Of a stretch of DNA of 64,000 nucleotides, positions 18,736 to 30,147 are shown piece after piece. How positions within the stretch are numbered: position 1 is the first letter of the stretch; the number at the start of each line of letters is the position of its first letter. The position numbers were made by a program, and so were the translations under genes. Origin of the DNA: Isochrysis galbana (taxonomy: Eukaryota > Haptophyta > Isochrysidales > Isochrysidaceae); the NCBI GenBank assembly GCA_018136815.1, contig CM030935.1:411382-475381 (forward strand), given 5' to 3'. The notes beneath the pieces are model-generated. The model was not told the DNA's origin. It worked only from the letters and a program-made list of their open reading frames with translations, and searched no databases.

Positions 18736-20362
18736 GGGGTAATTCAACGCCTTACTTGGAAGCATCCCCTCGTTCGTGTCTCGTGTCTGTCCCCCCTCGT
18801 GTGTTCAGTGTGTTCCCCCTCGCTCCGTTCGTTGTCATTCATGGCCGCGGTCCCTTCACCCTTGACTCACGCCATGTAACACGTCCTGTTAGAGCACCTC
18901 CACACCGCCATCACCCCCTCCTTCTCCCTCCACACGCCACATTGATTGCTCCAGCCCCAGCACAGCCACACAGCCACAGGAAGGCCACACCTCTATTTGC
19001 TCTCCTACTCCACTGCCACTCCACCACTCACATGGTAGCGGAGGGGTGCCGGGGGGGGGGGGGGGGGGCGGGAAAGGGGAGAAGTGGTAGGGTAAAGGCG
19101 AGAGAACCCGGAATGGTGTGGGTCACTAGTCACTAGTACGTAGCTTAGCGGTCACGCGGTCACTTCCAAGAATTTTCTAAGGTTTTATTTTCATAGCAAG
19201 CGTTCTACACCCCCACTCCGCGCCGCGTTTTGTGAGGGAGCCCCCCGACACGGGATGGTCGGACTGTCGACAGCCCGACACGGCGCTGCATCGGGCGGGA
19301 ATCAAATGCCGAATGTAGCTAAGGATATAAAGGAACCGATCCCCCCGCGGGCGCGACCGCCAATTCTTTACGGGTAGAGCGTGAGCGCGCGCGTGACGGA
19401 GGGGGAGGGGGGGAGAGGGGGGGAGAATCGCACCATTTCCTGGCGACGATTTTCGTGGCGGCAGGTGCCCCCCCCCTGAAGGTTTTTTATTGGGCCTCGC
19501 GCCACGGTAAAAAAATGCAGCCCAACCCCAACCCTTACTAATAGTTGAAAAGCCCCTACTGTTTGACCGCCCTAGTGGTAGGTTAAGCTTAGGGAGCGTA
19601 GTTAGAAGTAGCACACGCACTCTGCCTCCCGCCGTGCTAGCAGCTAGCAGCGGTTAGTTGTTAAGATTTTTTTCTTGTTTGCGTCGCGGGAGCGGGAAGA
19701 GCCGCACGGGAACGGGCCGCCAAATCAATACTATTGTACTTTTGGATTCACGACCAATAATAGACTACTCTAGAGAATCTACCTGCGGTTGAGCTGTTGA
19801 GCTCCGTGGCGCTCCAGAGCTCTAGAGTCTCTCTCTAATACTCTCTTACCAAATGAAGCTGGAGAGTGAGAGTGGAGCAGAGGGAGCCTCTGATGAAGAG
19901 GGAGGGTGGGAGACAGACAGGAGAAATAGATTTCTGACGAGAGAGAGAGAGAGAAGATGAGGGGAGAGAGGTCCTGTGGTGCCCCGTGGTTCCTCCTCTC
20001 CTCTTCTTTTTACTTTGTCCTGAGGGTTTTATCAGAAATTGCTGTGGCAACGTGTGCGGTGAGGACAGAGAGTTTTCTTCTTCTGAGCGAGTTTTGTAGT
20101 TGCCGCTGATGGCGGAGGGGGTGCGAGGAGGAGGGCAAGAGAATGCTCAGCGAGAAGCTGACGAGAGCCCACAGAGGACGCTCGTATAACATGAATCACA
20201 CCACTGATACTCTAATGAGTCAAAATTGGACACTGCAGGTAGCAGAATCTTTCAGAGCTCGACAAGATTATCCACAAAAGACCCCTGAAGATGTGAGAAA
20301 CCGAGTGGAGCTCTATTGCTCCCGCGCTTTCTCATCACGGTGTGGTGGTGTGGCGTGCCACG
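18736..20362. other. intergenic, no gene seen
   Basis: A G-run at 19050-19068, pyrimidine-rich stretches, and short frames without domains. The last 200 bases may hold the 5' UTR or promoter of the aspartokinase gene; no TATA box stands out. Confidence 0.55.
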
Positions 20363-23300
20363 ATGCACCTCTTCCTCCTCTCCTCTCTCCTCGCATCTTC
20401 GGCGTCATGGGCGGCCCAGCGGCCAGTCGGTGTGGTGGCGGCAGGCGCACGCAGCCTACCCGCCTTCCGCATGGCCGTCCCGTCGCCCAGCAAGCCGGTG
20501 GATTCCATGTCCCTCTCTCCTTCCTCGAGTTTGCTCAATGCCGAGGCGCCACCAAGGGTCAACAGGCTCACTCGGGCCTCCCTCGCGCATTCCCTTGCGC
20601 GTACGAAGAGCGCACGAACAACCTCCAGCCCCCGCATGGTCGCCCCACCGCCAAGCAAGCCCTTCGAGCCCATGTTCCTCTCTGCTCCTTCCAACTCGGC
20701 GCCAGCGCTTGCATGGGAAGTCCACAAATTCGGTGGGGCCTCCCTCGCCACGGCTGAGCTGTACGTGCAGTGCGCCGAGCTTCTCGTGTCGGAATCCATG
20801 CGACCGTGCGCCGAATCTGGCGCATGTGCGCCTACGATGGCCATTGTCTCGGCAAGGGGAGGAGTGACCGATAAGCTGATCAACATTGTCGAGACTTCAA
20901 AGAAAGACCTGGATGAGGCCAACAGGCTGCTCGAGGTGGTGGCCAGTGAGCAGATTGAGGTAGCCAAGGCGATCGCCTCGCCCGAGGCTGCCGCAGAGGT
21001 CGCGCGCCTCATCAAGGCCGATGTCCGCTCGATCTCTTCGGCGCTACAGGCGTTCGCGCTGCTCAAAAGTGTGCCTGCCGCTGCGCTCGAGGTTGTCTCA
21101 GGATATGGCGAGGTGTGGTCGGCCATTACCATGGAGTCGTACCTTTCGTCGCAAGGCCACCCGGCCACCTGGCTCGACGCACGTGACGTCCTCATAGTCC
21201 AGACCACCGGCGAGGGCGGGCTCGGCGACAAGGGCTCGACCAATGTGATGGGCACTGATCCGCTCTGGGCGCCCTCGGAGGTAAAGCTCGCTGAGTGGTT
21301 CAATGAGGAGGCGCGCAAACCTTTGCGCGACATTGATCTGGCCTCCAAGGCGCCCATCATCATCGTCACTGGCTTCGTTGCCTCCACCGCTGATGGCGTG
21401 CCCACCACGCTCAAGCGCTCGGGCTCTGACTACTCGGCAACCATCTTTGCACGGCTGATGAAGGTGCAATAACCCCTCCCTCCTATTGGCGTGAGGTGCA
21501 GCCCGCCTTCAACGGCCCAACTATCTGCCATCGCTTTCGCCACCACGCTCCGCATCCCTCCCTCCCCCTTTTCAGGCGTCGCGTATCACCATGTGGAAGA
21601 ACGTCGACGGCGTATATACCGCCGACCCGCGCCGCGTGCCCGAGGCCTTTCCGATCGAGTCGCTAAAGTACGACGAGGCCATCGAGCTAGCCTACTTTGG
21701 CGCTCAGGTGCAGCCCCCCCCCCACCTACTCATGTCACCTCCCAGTGGCCAGTATCTCTCACCCGGCCGCCGGCCGCCCGCGTATCGAGCCCCGACGCCC
21801 GCGTATCGAGCCCCGCCGCCCGCGTGACGGGTCCCTGGGCGCTGTCACGCACCGCAGGTGCTCCATCCCTCGGCAATGACGCCATGCATCGAGGCCGATA
21901 TTCCGATCTATGTGCGCAACATCTTCAACCCGTCGCATCCTGGCACTGTCATCAGCGGACGCGCCTGCTCGCTCGAGACGTCATCGATCGGCTGGGCTGG
22001 CGAACTCAAGTCAGCGCGCAAGGAGCTGCGCAAGGCCGCGTGTCCGGTCGCCCTCGGCGACAACGTGTCCCCCATCCGCGGCGTCACCTCAGTCGATTCG
22101 GTCGCTATCCTCAACGTGCAGGGCACTGGGCTTATGTCGTCTGTTGAGATGACGGCGCGCACCTTCTCAGTCCTGCAGCGCCAAAATATCCCTGTTATGA
22201 TGATCTCGCAGGCCTCCGCCGACTCGTCCATCTGCCTTGGCATTCAGGTGCGCGCATTCACGACCGAAAGCAGTGCGAGCCATGCCCAATCGCCGACTCG
22301 TCAATGCTCAGCGGCGCTGCACCCCTCGCAGGAGCCGGACGCCCCGCGCGCCCTTGCGGCAGTCCGCGCGGAGTTTGCCCAGGAGATTGCGATGAAGGAG
22401 AACCGGCGCATTCAGGGAGTCAGCGTCGAGCCAGGTGGGCCGTCAAAATTCAGCGCCCTCATCGCCGCCGCCCACGTCGCCACTCTGGTAGCCAACTCCC
22501 CCCTCCCCCCCCTACGGGTTTCCCCTCGTGTACAGATAAAGCGATCGTCGCCATTGTCGGAGAGGGCATGGCCTTCCGCCCAGGCACGGGCGCCACTTTC
22601 ACCAAGGCGATGGCCAACGCAGGCATAAACATTCGCGCAATTGCTCAAGGCTCGTCAGAGCGCCAGATTTCACTCATGGTGGAACGCGAGGAATGCACCA
22701 AAGCCTTACGCGCAGCGCATGCTGCGCTCGCGCTCTCGGACACACAAGTGAGCACCCACTCAAAGCGCATATCGCGTTGGCCCTCCCGCCAAGCACCTCC
22801 TTAGCTGCACTCACGCTCACGGATGCGCCAATCCGCCGTGCCACTGTAGATCTCGATCGTGGTCATCGGCTCCATTGCTCACGCCACTGAATCGATGCCC
22901 AAGGAGCTTCTCAAGCTCGTTGCCAACACCGGGCGTGTCGTCTCCTCTGGCCGCAGCCCGTCCGCCCTCTCGGGCTCCTCGGCCAAGCTTCCCACCTCCC
23001 TCGACGGCCTGCGCATCGACCTGAAGGTGGTGCACGCCCACAGCGCCCCACTCACTCCTCATCGCCAGAAGCATGCGGCTAGGGCGCGCCGACGCTTGGC
23101 GTGTGCTCGCGAGCTGTGCCCTACCTCTGACGCACGTTCAGGTGACGGCCATCGCCAACGACCGCGAATCTCTCCTTTCGTTCGATGGCATCGACCTGGC
23201 GGACACTGACTTGTGGAGGGAGGCGTCGGCGCGCGCCACTGCTGGCGAAACGTACCGCGGCGTCGAGTACAAGGCATGCGGCATCGACACATGCGCCGAC

Positions 23301-24617
23301 ACGTGCCTCGAGATGGTTACATCGCACTTGATAGAGGTAGGCCATGCGCTCGTGTCGTCGCCAACTGCACGCTACCTATGCGTGGTGCACCAACAGTTAA
23401 ACCCCCTCTTTATGCACGCCCGCGAATGAGACCGCTAATTTCGCACTGTGTCTCCGCCACCTCGTCGCCCAGGATTTCAACGGCAACCGCATCATCATCG
23501 ACTGCACTGAGAACCCTAAGGTTGCCGAGTACTATAACCGCTGGCTTATGCTGGGTGCGCATGTTGTGTCGTCCAACAAGCACGCCACTGCTGGCCCCCT
23601 CTCGGCATACCGAGAGAACAAAGCGGCCCGGCGCGAGGCCAACACCCAGTGGCTCTACGAATGCTCGGGCCCGGGCTCGGGTCTGCCCGTGCTCTCTACG
23701 CTACAGGTGCGCGCGCCCAGCAGCCTATGCGCCCGCCTTGCTTGGGGGTGCCTGCAATGGCTCCGCGCCGCCCGCTCGTCATCCGTCACACGTTTCGCAC
23801 TTACTCGGCCCCTGCGCGCGCCCCGCGCTGCGCACTCTTGGTCGCGCAGGACATGCAGCAAACAGGCGATCGCATTCACAGCATTGAGGGTATCTTCTCC
23901 GGCACAGTCAACTACGTCATGGAGGCGACGCACAAGGGCATCAAATTTTCTGAGGCCGTCCGGTATGCGGCTGAGCGTGCTATCGTGACGCCGGTGGCGG
24001 AGCCCCCGACGGTCATGCGGCTCACCGCCGCCTATTACCCCACCCAACCCTCCCCGTGCAGAACGGCCGCTGAGCGCGGTTACAGCGAAGCCGACCCACG
24101 CGACGACCTCTCGTGCCTCGACATGCGGCGCAAGCTTGTCACGACGGCGCGCGAGATCATTGGGATGGCGGACGTCGAGGTTACTGATATCGCCTGCGAG
24201 TCGCTCGTGCCTGCTGAGCTCGCCGACTGGGAGCCGGACACGACCGAGGGCGCAGGGCCGATTGGCTTACAACTCGCGGACGCGCTCGCCCCCTTCGACG
24301 AGGCATGGGCAAATCGCGTAGAGGAGGCCAAGGCGGAGGGCAAGCAGCTTAAATATGTCGGCCGTCTCGACGTGGCCACCGGCGCCGTCAGCCTCGCGAT
24401 CGAGTCGGTCGCGCCTACCGACACCCTCGCGCTATGCACCGGCATGCAAAACGTCATCGCCATCTACTCCAAGCGCTATAGCTCGGAAGATTCGGGCGGC
24501 CCGCTAATCCTCCAGGGACCGGCTGCCGGCCACGAGCTCAAGGCGATGGGCATGTTCACCGACGTGCTCCGTCTCTCGCGCACCCTGGCCGAGTGGACCA
24601 TCCCCAAAATTTTATGA
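20363..24617 (+). CDS. plastid bifunctional aspartokinase/homoserine dehydrogenase, 10 exons
   Basis: Makes aspartyl-phosphate and later homoserine in Thr/Met/Ile synthesis. Exons: 20363-21463, 21576-21707, 21858-22247, 22332-22434, 22536-22747, 22850-23026, 23142-23336, 23473-23706, 23850-23962, 24062-24617. All introns are GT-AG and phases agree, giving 1070 residues. The leader has a signal peptide (MHLFLLSSLLASSASWA) and a Ser/Ala/Arg-rich transit-like part. Aspartokinase motifs: HKFGGAS (121-127), SGYGE, GSDYSAT, DGVYTADPR, AYFGAQVLHP. ACT region: AIVGEGM and AIAQGSSERQIS. Dehydrogenase motifs: SSNKHA, GLPVLSTLQ, GYSEADPRDDLS. The nucleotide-binding loop reads VIGSIAHAT rather than GxGxxG, and the signature Gly after DDLS is Cys. 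Domain order is as in plant and bacterial ThrA. Confidence 0.92.
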
Positions 24618-25620
24618 TCGGGCTCATGGTGCCACATGGACCTGCGATTTGTTCGGGGCGACGCCGGCTCGCCCTTTATTCTCGCCGACATTTGCGGCAA
24701 GGCTGACAGTCGCGCCACGGGCCGGTCACAAGGAATACTTTGGTTTGGAGGCGCCCGGGCGCCTCCCTCACCTATCGCATGCCCCTCCCCCTTTCGCAGC
24801 ATGTCGAACACCGCGAATCAGGAATCGCAGCCAGCTTAGCTAGAATCAAACGTGCCTTCAGCAGCTAAGGATCACATATTAGCTAGTGGTACCAACTTCT
24901 TCGAGACAGTGCGCCTTGCAGCGACATTGTCAATCTATTCCACCGAGCCACTCCCCACTTGCCGCGCGAATGGGTGGCCCCGTCCCATGGTTGGTGCGTT
25001 ATCGCTGTCCCCATTTTGGGGGGCAGCCGTGTGCGTTGGCAACAGTCTGACTATGGCCCACCCAGCCGTCTCTCGTGGGCGGCGCGCGATGAAGGCACGG
25101 ATTTGCCAGCCGGAAGAACTTCGCCGCGCGATGAGGGCTTGGCGCGCCGGCTCGTGCAGGCGCGCCTGTCTGACCGCGGCATGCTCGAGAAATATTCCAC
25201 AAGACGGGACGAATTGATGGTTCGTTACATGTGTGTTGTGGTCGTGGTCTTGTCATTGAATATGGATATGGCTGTGAGGATGGATTGTATTTTTCATATG
25301 AAATTACGATGAGTGTTATGGAAGCTACCTCTACAACTGTTGCGGGTAGGGGCAGTACATTCCCGCGCCCGAGAGCGCCGGTTTCCCCCTCTCGCCCGCC
25401 GGGATCCCCCGACAGGCTGTTTCGGCCGAAGGCCCATCTCAGCAGCATTCTCCCTTCCCCCCTTTCGGTATCCCCCGAGAGCCACTGCCCCGATGACGCG
25501 GGGGGAGACCCCCTCGTTTCCCCGCACGGTCTCTAGGTCCCCCCTCCTTGTTTCTTACCCACCCCGCCCTGTTTACTCCCTTGTGTGTTCCCGCGCCTCT
25601 CTCCCGTATTGTCTCAAACT
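24618..25620. other. intergenic; weak hypothetical frames only
   Basis: Two overlapping plus frames (24852-25217 and 24959-25312) show no family match. One (MPREWVAPSHGW..., ending near 25312) has a plausible protein composition in its middle and could be a terminal exon, but nothing supports its start. From 25320 to 25620 is C-rich sequence that may be the leader of the gag-like element that follows. Confidence 0.4.
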
Positions 25621-25638
25621 ATTGTTATAGTTTTAGCG

Positions 25639-26660
25639 ATGGAGCGCGCGCCGACCGCTCCCCTCTCCCAGCCCCCCGCCGCCACGACGCCCCAACGGGG
25701 CCGCCCCAAGCCGCCGGAGCCGAAGCGCTCGCAGGCCTCCGCACCGCCCGACAACGACGTCGAGATGGCGCCGCCATCCTCGCCTCCCAGGCAGCCACAG
25801 AAGCCGGGAACAGGCAAAGCCCTGTTCCCTGCAGACCAGCACAGCCGCACAGCCAGAGCCAGGCTCAGAACACCAACGCCGCCGTGCAGCCACCCACTCA
25901 AGGACTCCCCATGGGGTGTGGCAGCTCTGCTGCCACCCCCATGGCGGTAACTCCTACCATCTGTGCACCCCTCGGGGGCGGGCACACGACTCAACAAACA
26001 ATTCTAGGAGCTTTTGCTCCCTCCAACCAACAACCAAATCTCACAGCCAAATCGTATGCGCAAGCCGCGCACGGACACAAGGGGAAGGAGCCACACAGGC
26101 AAGCTCAGCAGCCACCAACCCAACAGCCACGGCCACAGTCGCGCAAGCGGGCCGACCCACAGTCGGACCCGATGCCGACTCCCAACAACAACACCTCATT
26201 CGCCTCCCCTCCACCAGAGGAGGAAGAAGAACCTGAAGACACCCCTTTTTTCATTCAGCTAGCTCAGCTAGCTGAGGACAAAAAGGACATTAAGAGTGAA
26301 GATGTGGCAACATTCATGAAATTCCTACTCTCCAGGCTGGAAGGCCTAGATGCCACGCCAGACGGGATGGATAAGGGCCGAAAGGGCCCATGGATTTTCT
26401 ACGTAGACGACGATGCACACAATCAATTCAAGGCCGCCTACGGCGACAAACTTAAAACGGTACTCTCGGGAGTCCCACACGAATTTGGAGTCACCTACGG
26501 CGAACTAGCCGATTCAGCACCACGCAAATCGAGCGCGGTCCGGTCCTCCCTCAAGGAGGTCGCCACGTACATCGTTTTCCGCATTTTCGACCCGGTTAAG
26601 GCGTACAAAACCAAGACTCGAGAGGGTGCAACTCGAGGTTCCTTTTTTTTGTCCACATAG
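25639..26660 (+). pseudogene. gag/ORF1-like frame of an unassigned retroelement
   Basis: The plus strand has a Pro/Gln-rich N-terminal region beginning MERAPTAPLSQPPA, then an acidic run EEEEEPED, then a compact region (about 26250-26640) with FMKFLLSRLEGLD, GPWIFYVDDDAH and ATYIVFRIFDPVKAY. Composition and context suggest a gag or ORF1 protein, but the family is not recognised. It looks broken at least once. It is followed by the insertion at 26694 and a minus-strand copia remnant. Confidence 0.45.
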
Positions 26661-26693
26661 GCTGCTGGGCGTCCACATGGGGGGCACTTGCGA

Positions 26694-27451
26694 TAAAAAA
26701 CCTTTTAATATTCTTACCGCACTCGCGGCGAATGGAACCACTACCCACTACAAGTAGCACGTAGCATACTCTCTACACCCCCATTCCCCGGCCCTTCTCC
26801 CCCCGCCATCAGGCGGCTCCCCCCGTACACTACTAGGGGGATTGGGGTGGAGGGCTTAGATATGGTCCGGTGGCCCGCGCCACCCCCCGGTGATCTTTCC
26901 CCCCCTTCCTCCTGTGTCTCCGAGTGGGCGGCCCACTCTGTCTCGTCTTATCCTGTAAACAGGCGCGAGACTTACCGATTTTCCGGTGGGCGGAGCTCTC
27001 GCTCGCGCCCACCCCCTTTTCCGCGCTCTCTCTCCCCTCTCCTGCGGCACGCGCGATGGCGCGCCTGCGGCAGGACTCCAGCTGCCCTCTGGCGGCCCCT
27101 GGAGGCTCCTGGAGGCCAGCTCAGGGGGCAGAGGAGGCTGGGGCTGGGCCATGGCCTCCCCTGCCTCTCCCTCGCTGGCGCTCCCGAGCCTCTGGGGCCC
27201 CCAGTCTGCACCTGTCTGCCTGTCGACCAGGGGGGGAGGGGGGGTTGGAGCAATGGGCTGGTCACGAGGGGCCAGGATGGGCGAATGGGGCGAGCCTGTG
27301 GGGAAGGGAGTGGGTCAGTAGGGCAGTGGCCTCCTGGCAAGCCATCAGGCATGCCAGGAGGATGGGTGGTTCCTCCCCCATGGCAGGGGAGGAGTGGAGA
27401 GAGGGGGGGGCTCGTGCCCCCCCATGGGTCAACCAAGTATAAACTTAGTTG
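26694..27451. mobile_element. dispersed insertion family, copy 1 (758 bp)
   Basis: Flanked by a perfect 16-bp target duplication tggggggcacttgcga (26678-26693 and 27452-27467). It starts taaaaaaccttttaatattc and ends aagtataaacttagttg. Nearly the same length and sequence as the copy at 46402-47165. The interior is GC-rich with gtggctcgcg-like and poly-G blocks, and the long frames seen in it have no domain. Non-coding. Confidence 0.85.
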
Positions 27452-27467
27452 TGGGGGGCACTTGCGA

Positions 27468-28340
27468 AAAAAACAACCAAACCTGAGGTTGCACCCTCTC
27501 GACATTTGGCTAGCGCACTGGAGCGTGAAGGCTTCCATGTCCTTAGGGGCAACCAACAACGGGTCAAAACCACGATCGAAGGAATCACGAAAGTCGAGGC
27601 GGGTAAGCGCCCGATCTGGCACTTCTCTCACATCAATAGAGGACAGATTATAATCACGCGCCGCAGCGATGGCGAGGACCAGGCGTATGGTGACTGTTTT
27701 GACGACCGCGGAGAAGATGCGGTCGAAATCTACACCATAACGTTGGGTATTACCATCGGCGACGAGGCGAGCCTTGAATTTTTCGATCGAACCATCAGCC
27801 TTTCGTTTGACCGCAAATACATAATGACAATGCATTAAGTTGGACCCTGGAGGCATCGAGTCCTGGGGGATAAGGCCCAAGGGGTGCCCAAGGAAGCAAC
27901 CCTCTTGGGTGGGAGGGGTGGTCCAAAGAGGATTGCACCCATTGAGGCTCAAGGAGGGGCCATGATGAGCCACCTCCCCTCCCCCCTCACCTTGCATTGT
28001 CAAACGGTCATGAGCGACCATTGACGCAAGGCGAGGAACCTGCCCAAAGATCCGCTCCGAGCGCCGAGCGCGTGGAACGCGCTCGTTGCTCGAAATTTTG
28101 GGCAGGAGGGGCGGACCCAGTGGAATCCAGCCCATTGGGGCCCAAGGGGGGGCCATGAGCCATCCTCCTTGTCCCCTCCACACCACAAGCCATCGGCTCA
28201 CCATGGAGGGTGAGCGAGGCAAGGGGGGAGATGAGGTCCGAGCGCTCCGCATGGGGGCAAGAAGGCGCCGGATGAATGCAGGCAGATGGGCAGGGTCCAT
28301 AGGGACCCACCCAGTCCCGTGCAGCAGCTCCATATCGCAG
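27468..28340 (-). mobile_element. Ty1/copia fragment: reverse transcriptase N-terminus and primer-binding site
   Basis: The minus strand encodes HCHYVFAVKRKADGSIEKF, KARLVADGNTQRYGVDFD and FSAVVKTVTIRLVLAIAAA (about 27840-27630), the start of a copia reverse transcriptase. Only about 480 bp separate this from the primer-binding site tggagctgctgcacggg at 28324-28340, so gag, protease and integrase are absent and the rest of RT is missing. Clearly broken. The LTR should start at 28341 and run right, but its outer end was not found. The insertion at 26694-27451 adjoins its left side. Confidence 0.8.
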
Positions 28341-28474
28341 TGGTGCCCATGAGGCAACCACCGCGGCTCGGGCGAGGCAGAGCGCCATCGCCGATCGCAT
28401 CGCCAATCGTATATCGCCGGATAAGATTCTTACTACATTCACGCGCACGCACATTCACACAAACGCACGCGAAA

Positions 28475-29114
28475 CTAATAGTAACAAAGTAAGAGCGCGC
28501 GGGGAAATTTCTGTGCCGCAAGAATGCCCCGCGCGGACTCGAAACGGCCGCGAGGGAGAAGCGAGGGCGGTGCGAGACGAGGCGAGCGGCGCGGGGCCTG
28601 ATGATCCGAGCCGGCGTGGCGTTTAGCATGACGTCGGCTCTCCCGGCTACCACGTTGGCCTGACTTGGACTTAGAGGCGTGGGGGCGGAGAGATCGGCGA
28701 GAATTAGAATGTAAAGCTTCGGGGGCCATCATAGACGGCCGTCCCTCCTTAGTATGATAGCCTTTAGCTGTGGTGGCATAGTGGCCACCCTTGGCGCGGC
28801 GAGGCTTGCGGCGTGAGTCCGTAGACTCGGATGACCCATCGGACTCCGAGTCGCTGGTCGACGAGTAGTTGGATGGACGAACGCGGGCTAGAGACCGGAG
28901 ATGATGACGAGGAGGACGAAGAGGTAGGGGAGCTGTAGCGGCGGCGGCGGCGGTCCTTCTTCTTGTCCTTATGAGCCTTCTTAGATTTCGATGAGGAGCG
29001 AGGGAGCGGCGGTGGCGGAGGCAAAACAATTTCGCCGCCATCTTCGGATGGAGGTGGAGGCGGGCTGGCTGCCTGCTGCCTGGACTGGTGTAGGAGGGCG
29101 TCGGCCCCGTTCAA
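28475..29114 (-). other. Ser/Arg- and Pro-rich frames of unknown origin
   Basis: Two overlapping minus frames (28475-29041 and 28764-29114). One starts MNGADALLHQSRQQAASP and contains Pro and Ser runs and KSKKAHKDKKKDRRRRR; the other has SDSESDGSSESTDSRRK followed by an RS-type basic tail. They may be a gag N-terminus or the decayed end of an SR-like host gene. No start or domain can be defended. Confidence 0.3.
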
Positions 29115-30147
29115 TCGCGCTGGTGACTGCGGCGAGCTGCTGTGAGAATTGGGCGGCCATGCGATGTGCCTAAGGGGGAGATACGAAGAGGTCGCAAATC
29201 AAACCTGATTGCCCCCAGAAGCAGATAAAGAAACGCAGGGGAGATAGCAAATTAAACCTATTTATTTGCGAGGCGCCTGGGAGGAAGAAAGGTGGGGAAA
29301 ATTCCCTTCTCTTTCGAGAGAAAGAGAGAGGGCGCTCCACAACCCACGATCCCATGCGTCCAAGCGAAGCTTTTGACCGAGAACGAGAACGAGAGAATTA
29401 TAACGATAATACCGAACGACGAAGAGAAGAGAGAAGAGAGAAGCCTATCGAGTGTCGATTCGCGAATGCGACAAAGGGCCGCGGCTCGCCGCGGCCACTC
29501 GCTCTAGCGAGGGAGATTAGCGCTTCTGGGCTCCGATCTCATGAGTGCCCCCCCCCCCTGCGTTGCTTTTACCCGAAAGGGGTTTTCCCCCAGCGTGGAC
29601 TCGAGGAGAGGACGCGCTGGGGTGCGCGGGGTCGGTGCATGCACTGGGGGGAGGACAAATATCGAGGGGAGGGGGCAGTGCCCCCACCCCCCGGTATCAC
29701 TCGGACACCTGGCTCGTCAGGCATGGCGGGATTCCGGGACTGAAACGTTATGTCCAATTAGCTAGTGGGGTTGGCTAGGATATGACATTGATTAAAAAAA
29801 TAAAGTTAAGTCATCCATCTTGATCTTGATCATGATCTTGATAGATGATAGAGCAAGCACACGCACGGCACACCTGAATTCTAATATGATTAAGCTAACT
29901 CTAACATGCATGCATTTACTAGAAGAATGGGGAGGGGATAGCGGGATCAGCAACGACGAGCTTAACCCACGAGAAGATGGTCGAAAGGGGGACGCGAGGT
30001 TGGCGGTAAGCCTAACAAAAACGCATGATCCTCCTTTGCAAGGGGAAGAGTACTCGGGACCGAGATTAATTCTATCCGATTCTATCCGACCGCCTGATTA
30101 CCGCCACAACGGTCGGTGGCCCTGTGTTCCACTAGCTCGTCCCACCA
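29115..30147. other. no gene seen
   Basis: Purine-rich stretch at 29280-29450, a C-run at 29550, then AT-richer sequence at 29750-30110 with a small tcttgatcttgatcatg repeat at 29818-29845. No domain on either strand. Confidence 0.55.

Noticed and set aside
20335-21414. Minus frame of 359 residues opposite aspartokinase exon 1
   Set aside because: Shadow of the real gene; the plus strand has clear aspartokinase motifs.
26847-27653. Plus frame of 268 residues through the insertion at 26694
   Set aside because: Lies inside a non-coding mobile copy and crosses its border into the copia remnant; the same region at 46402 is not conserved as a protein.
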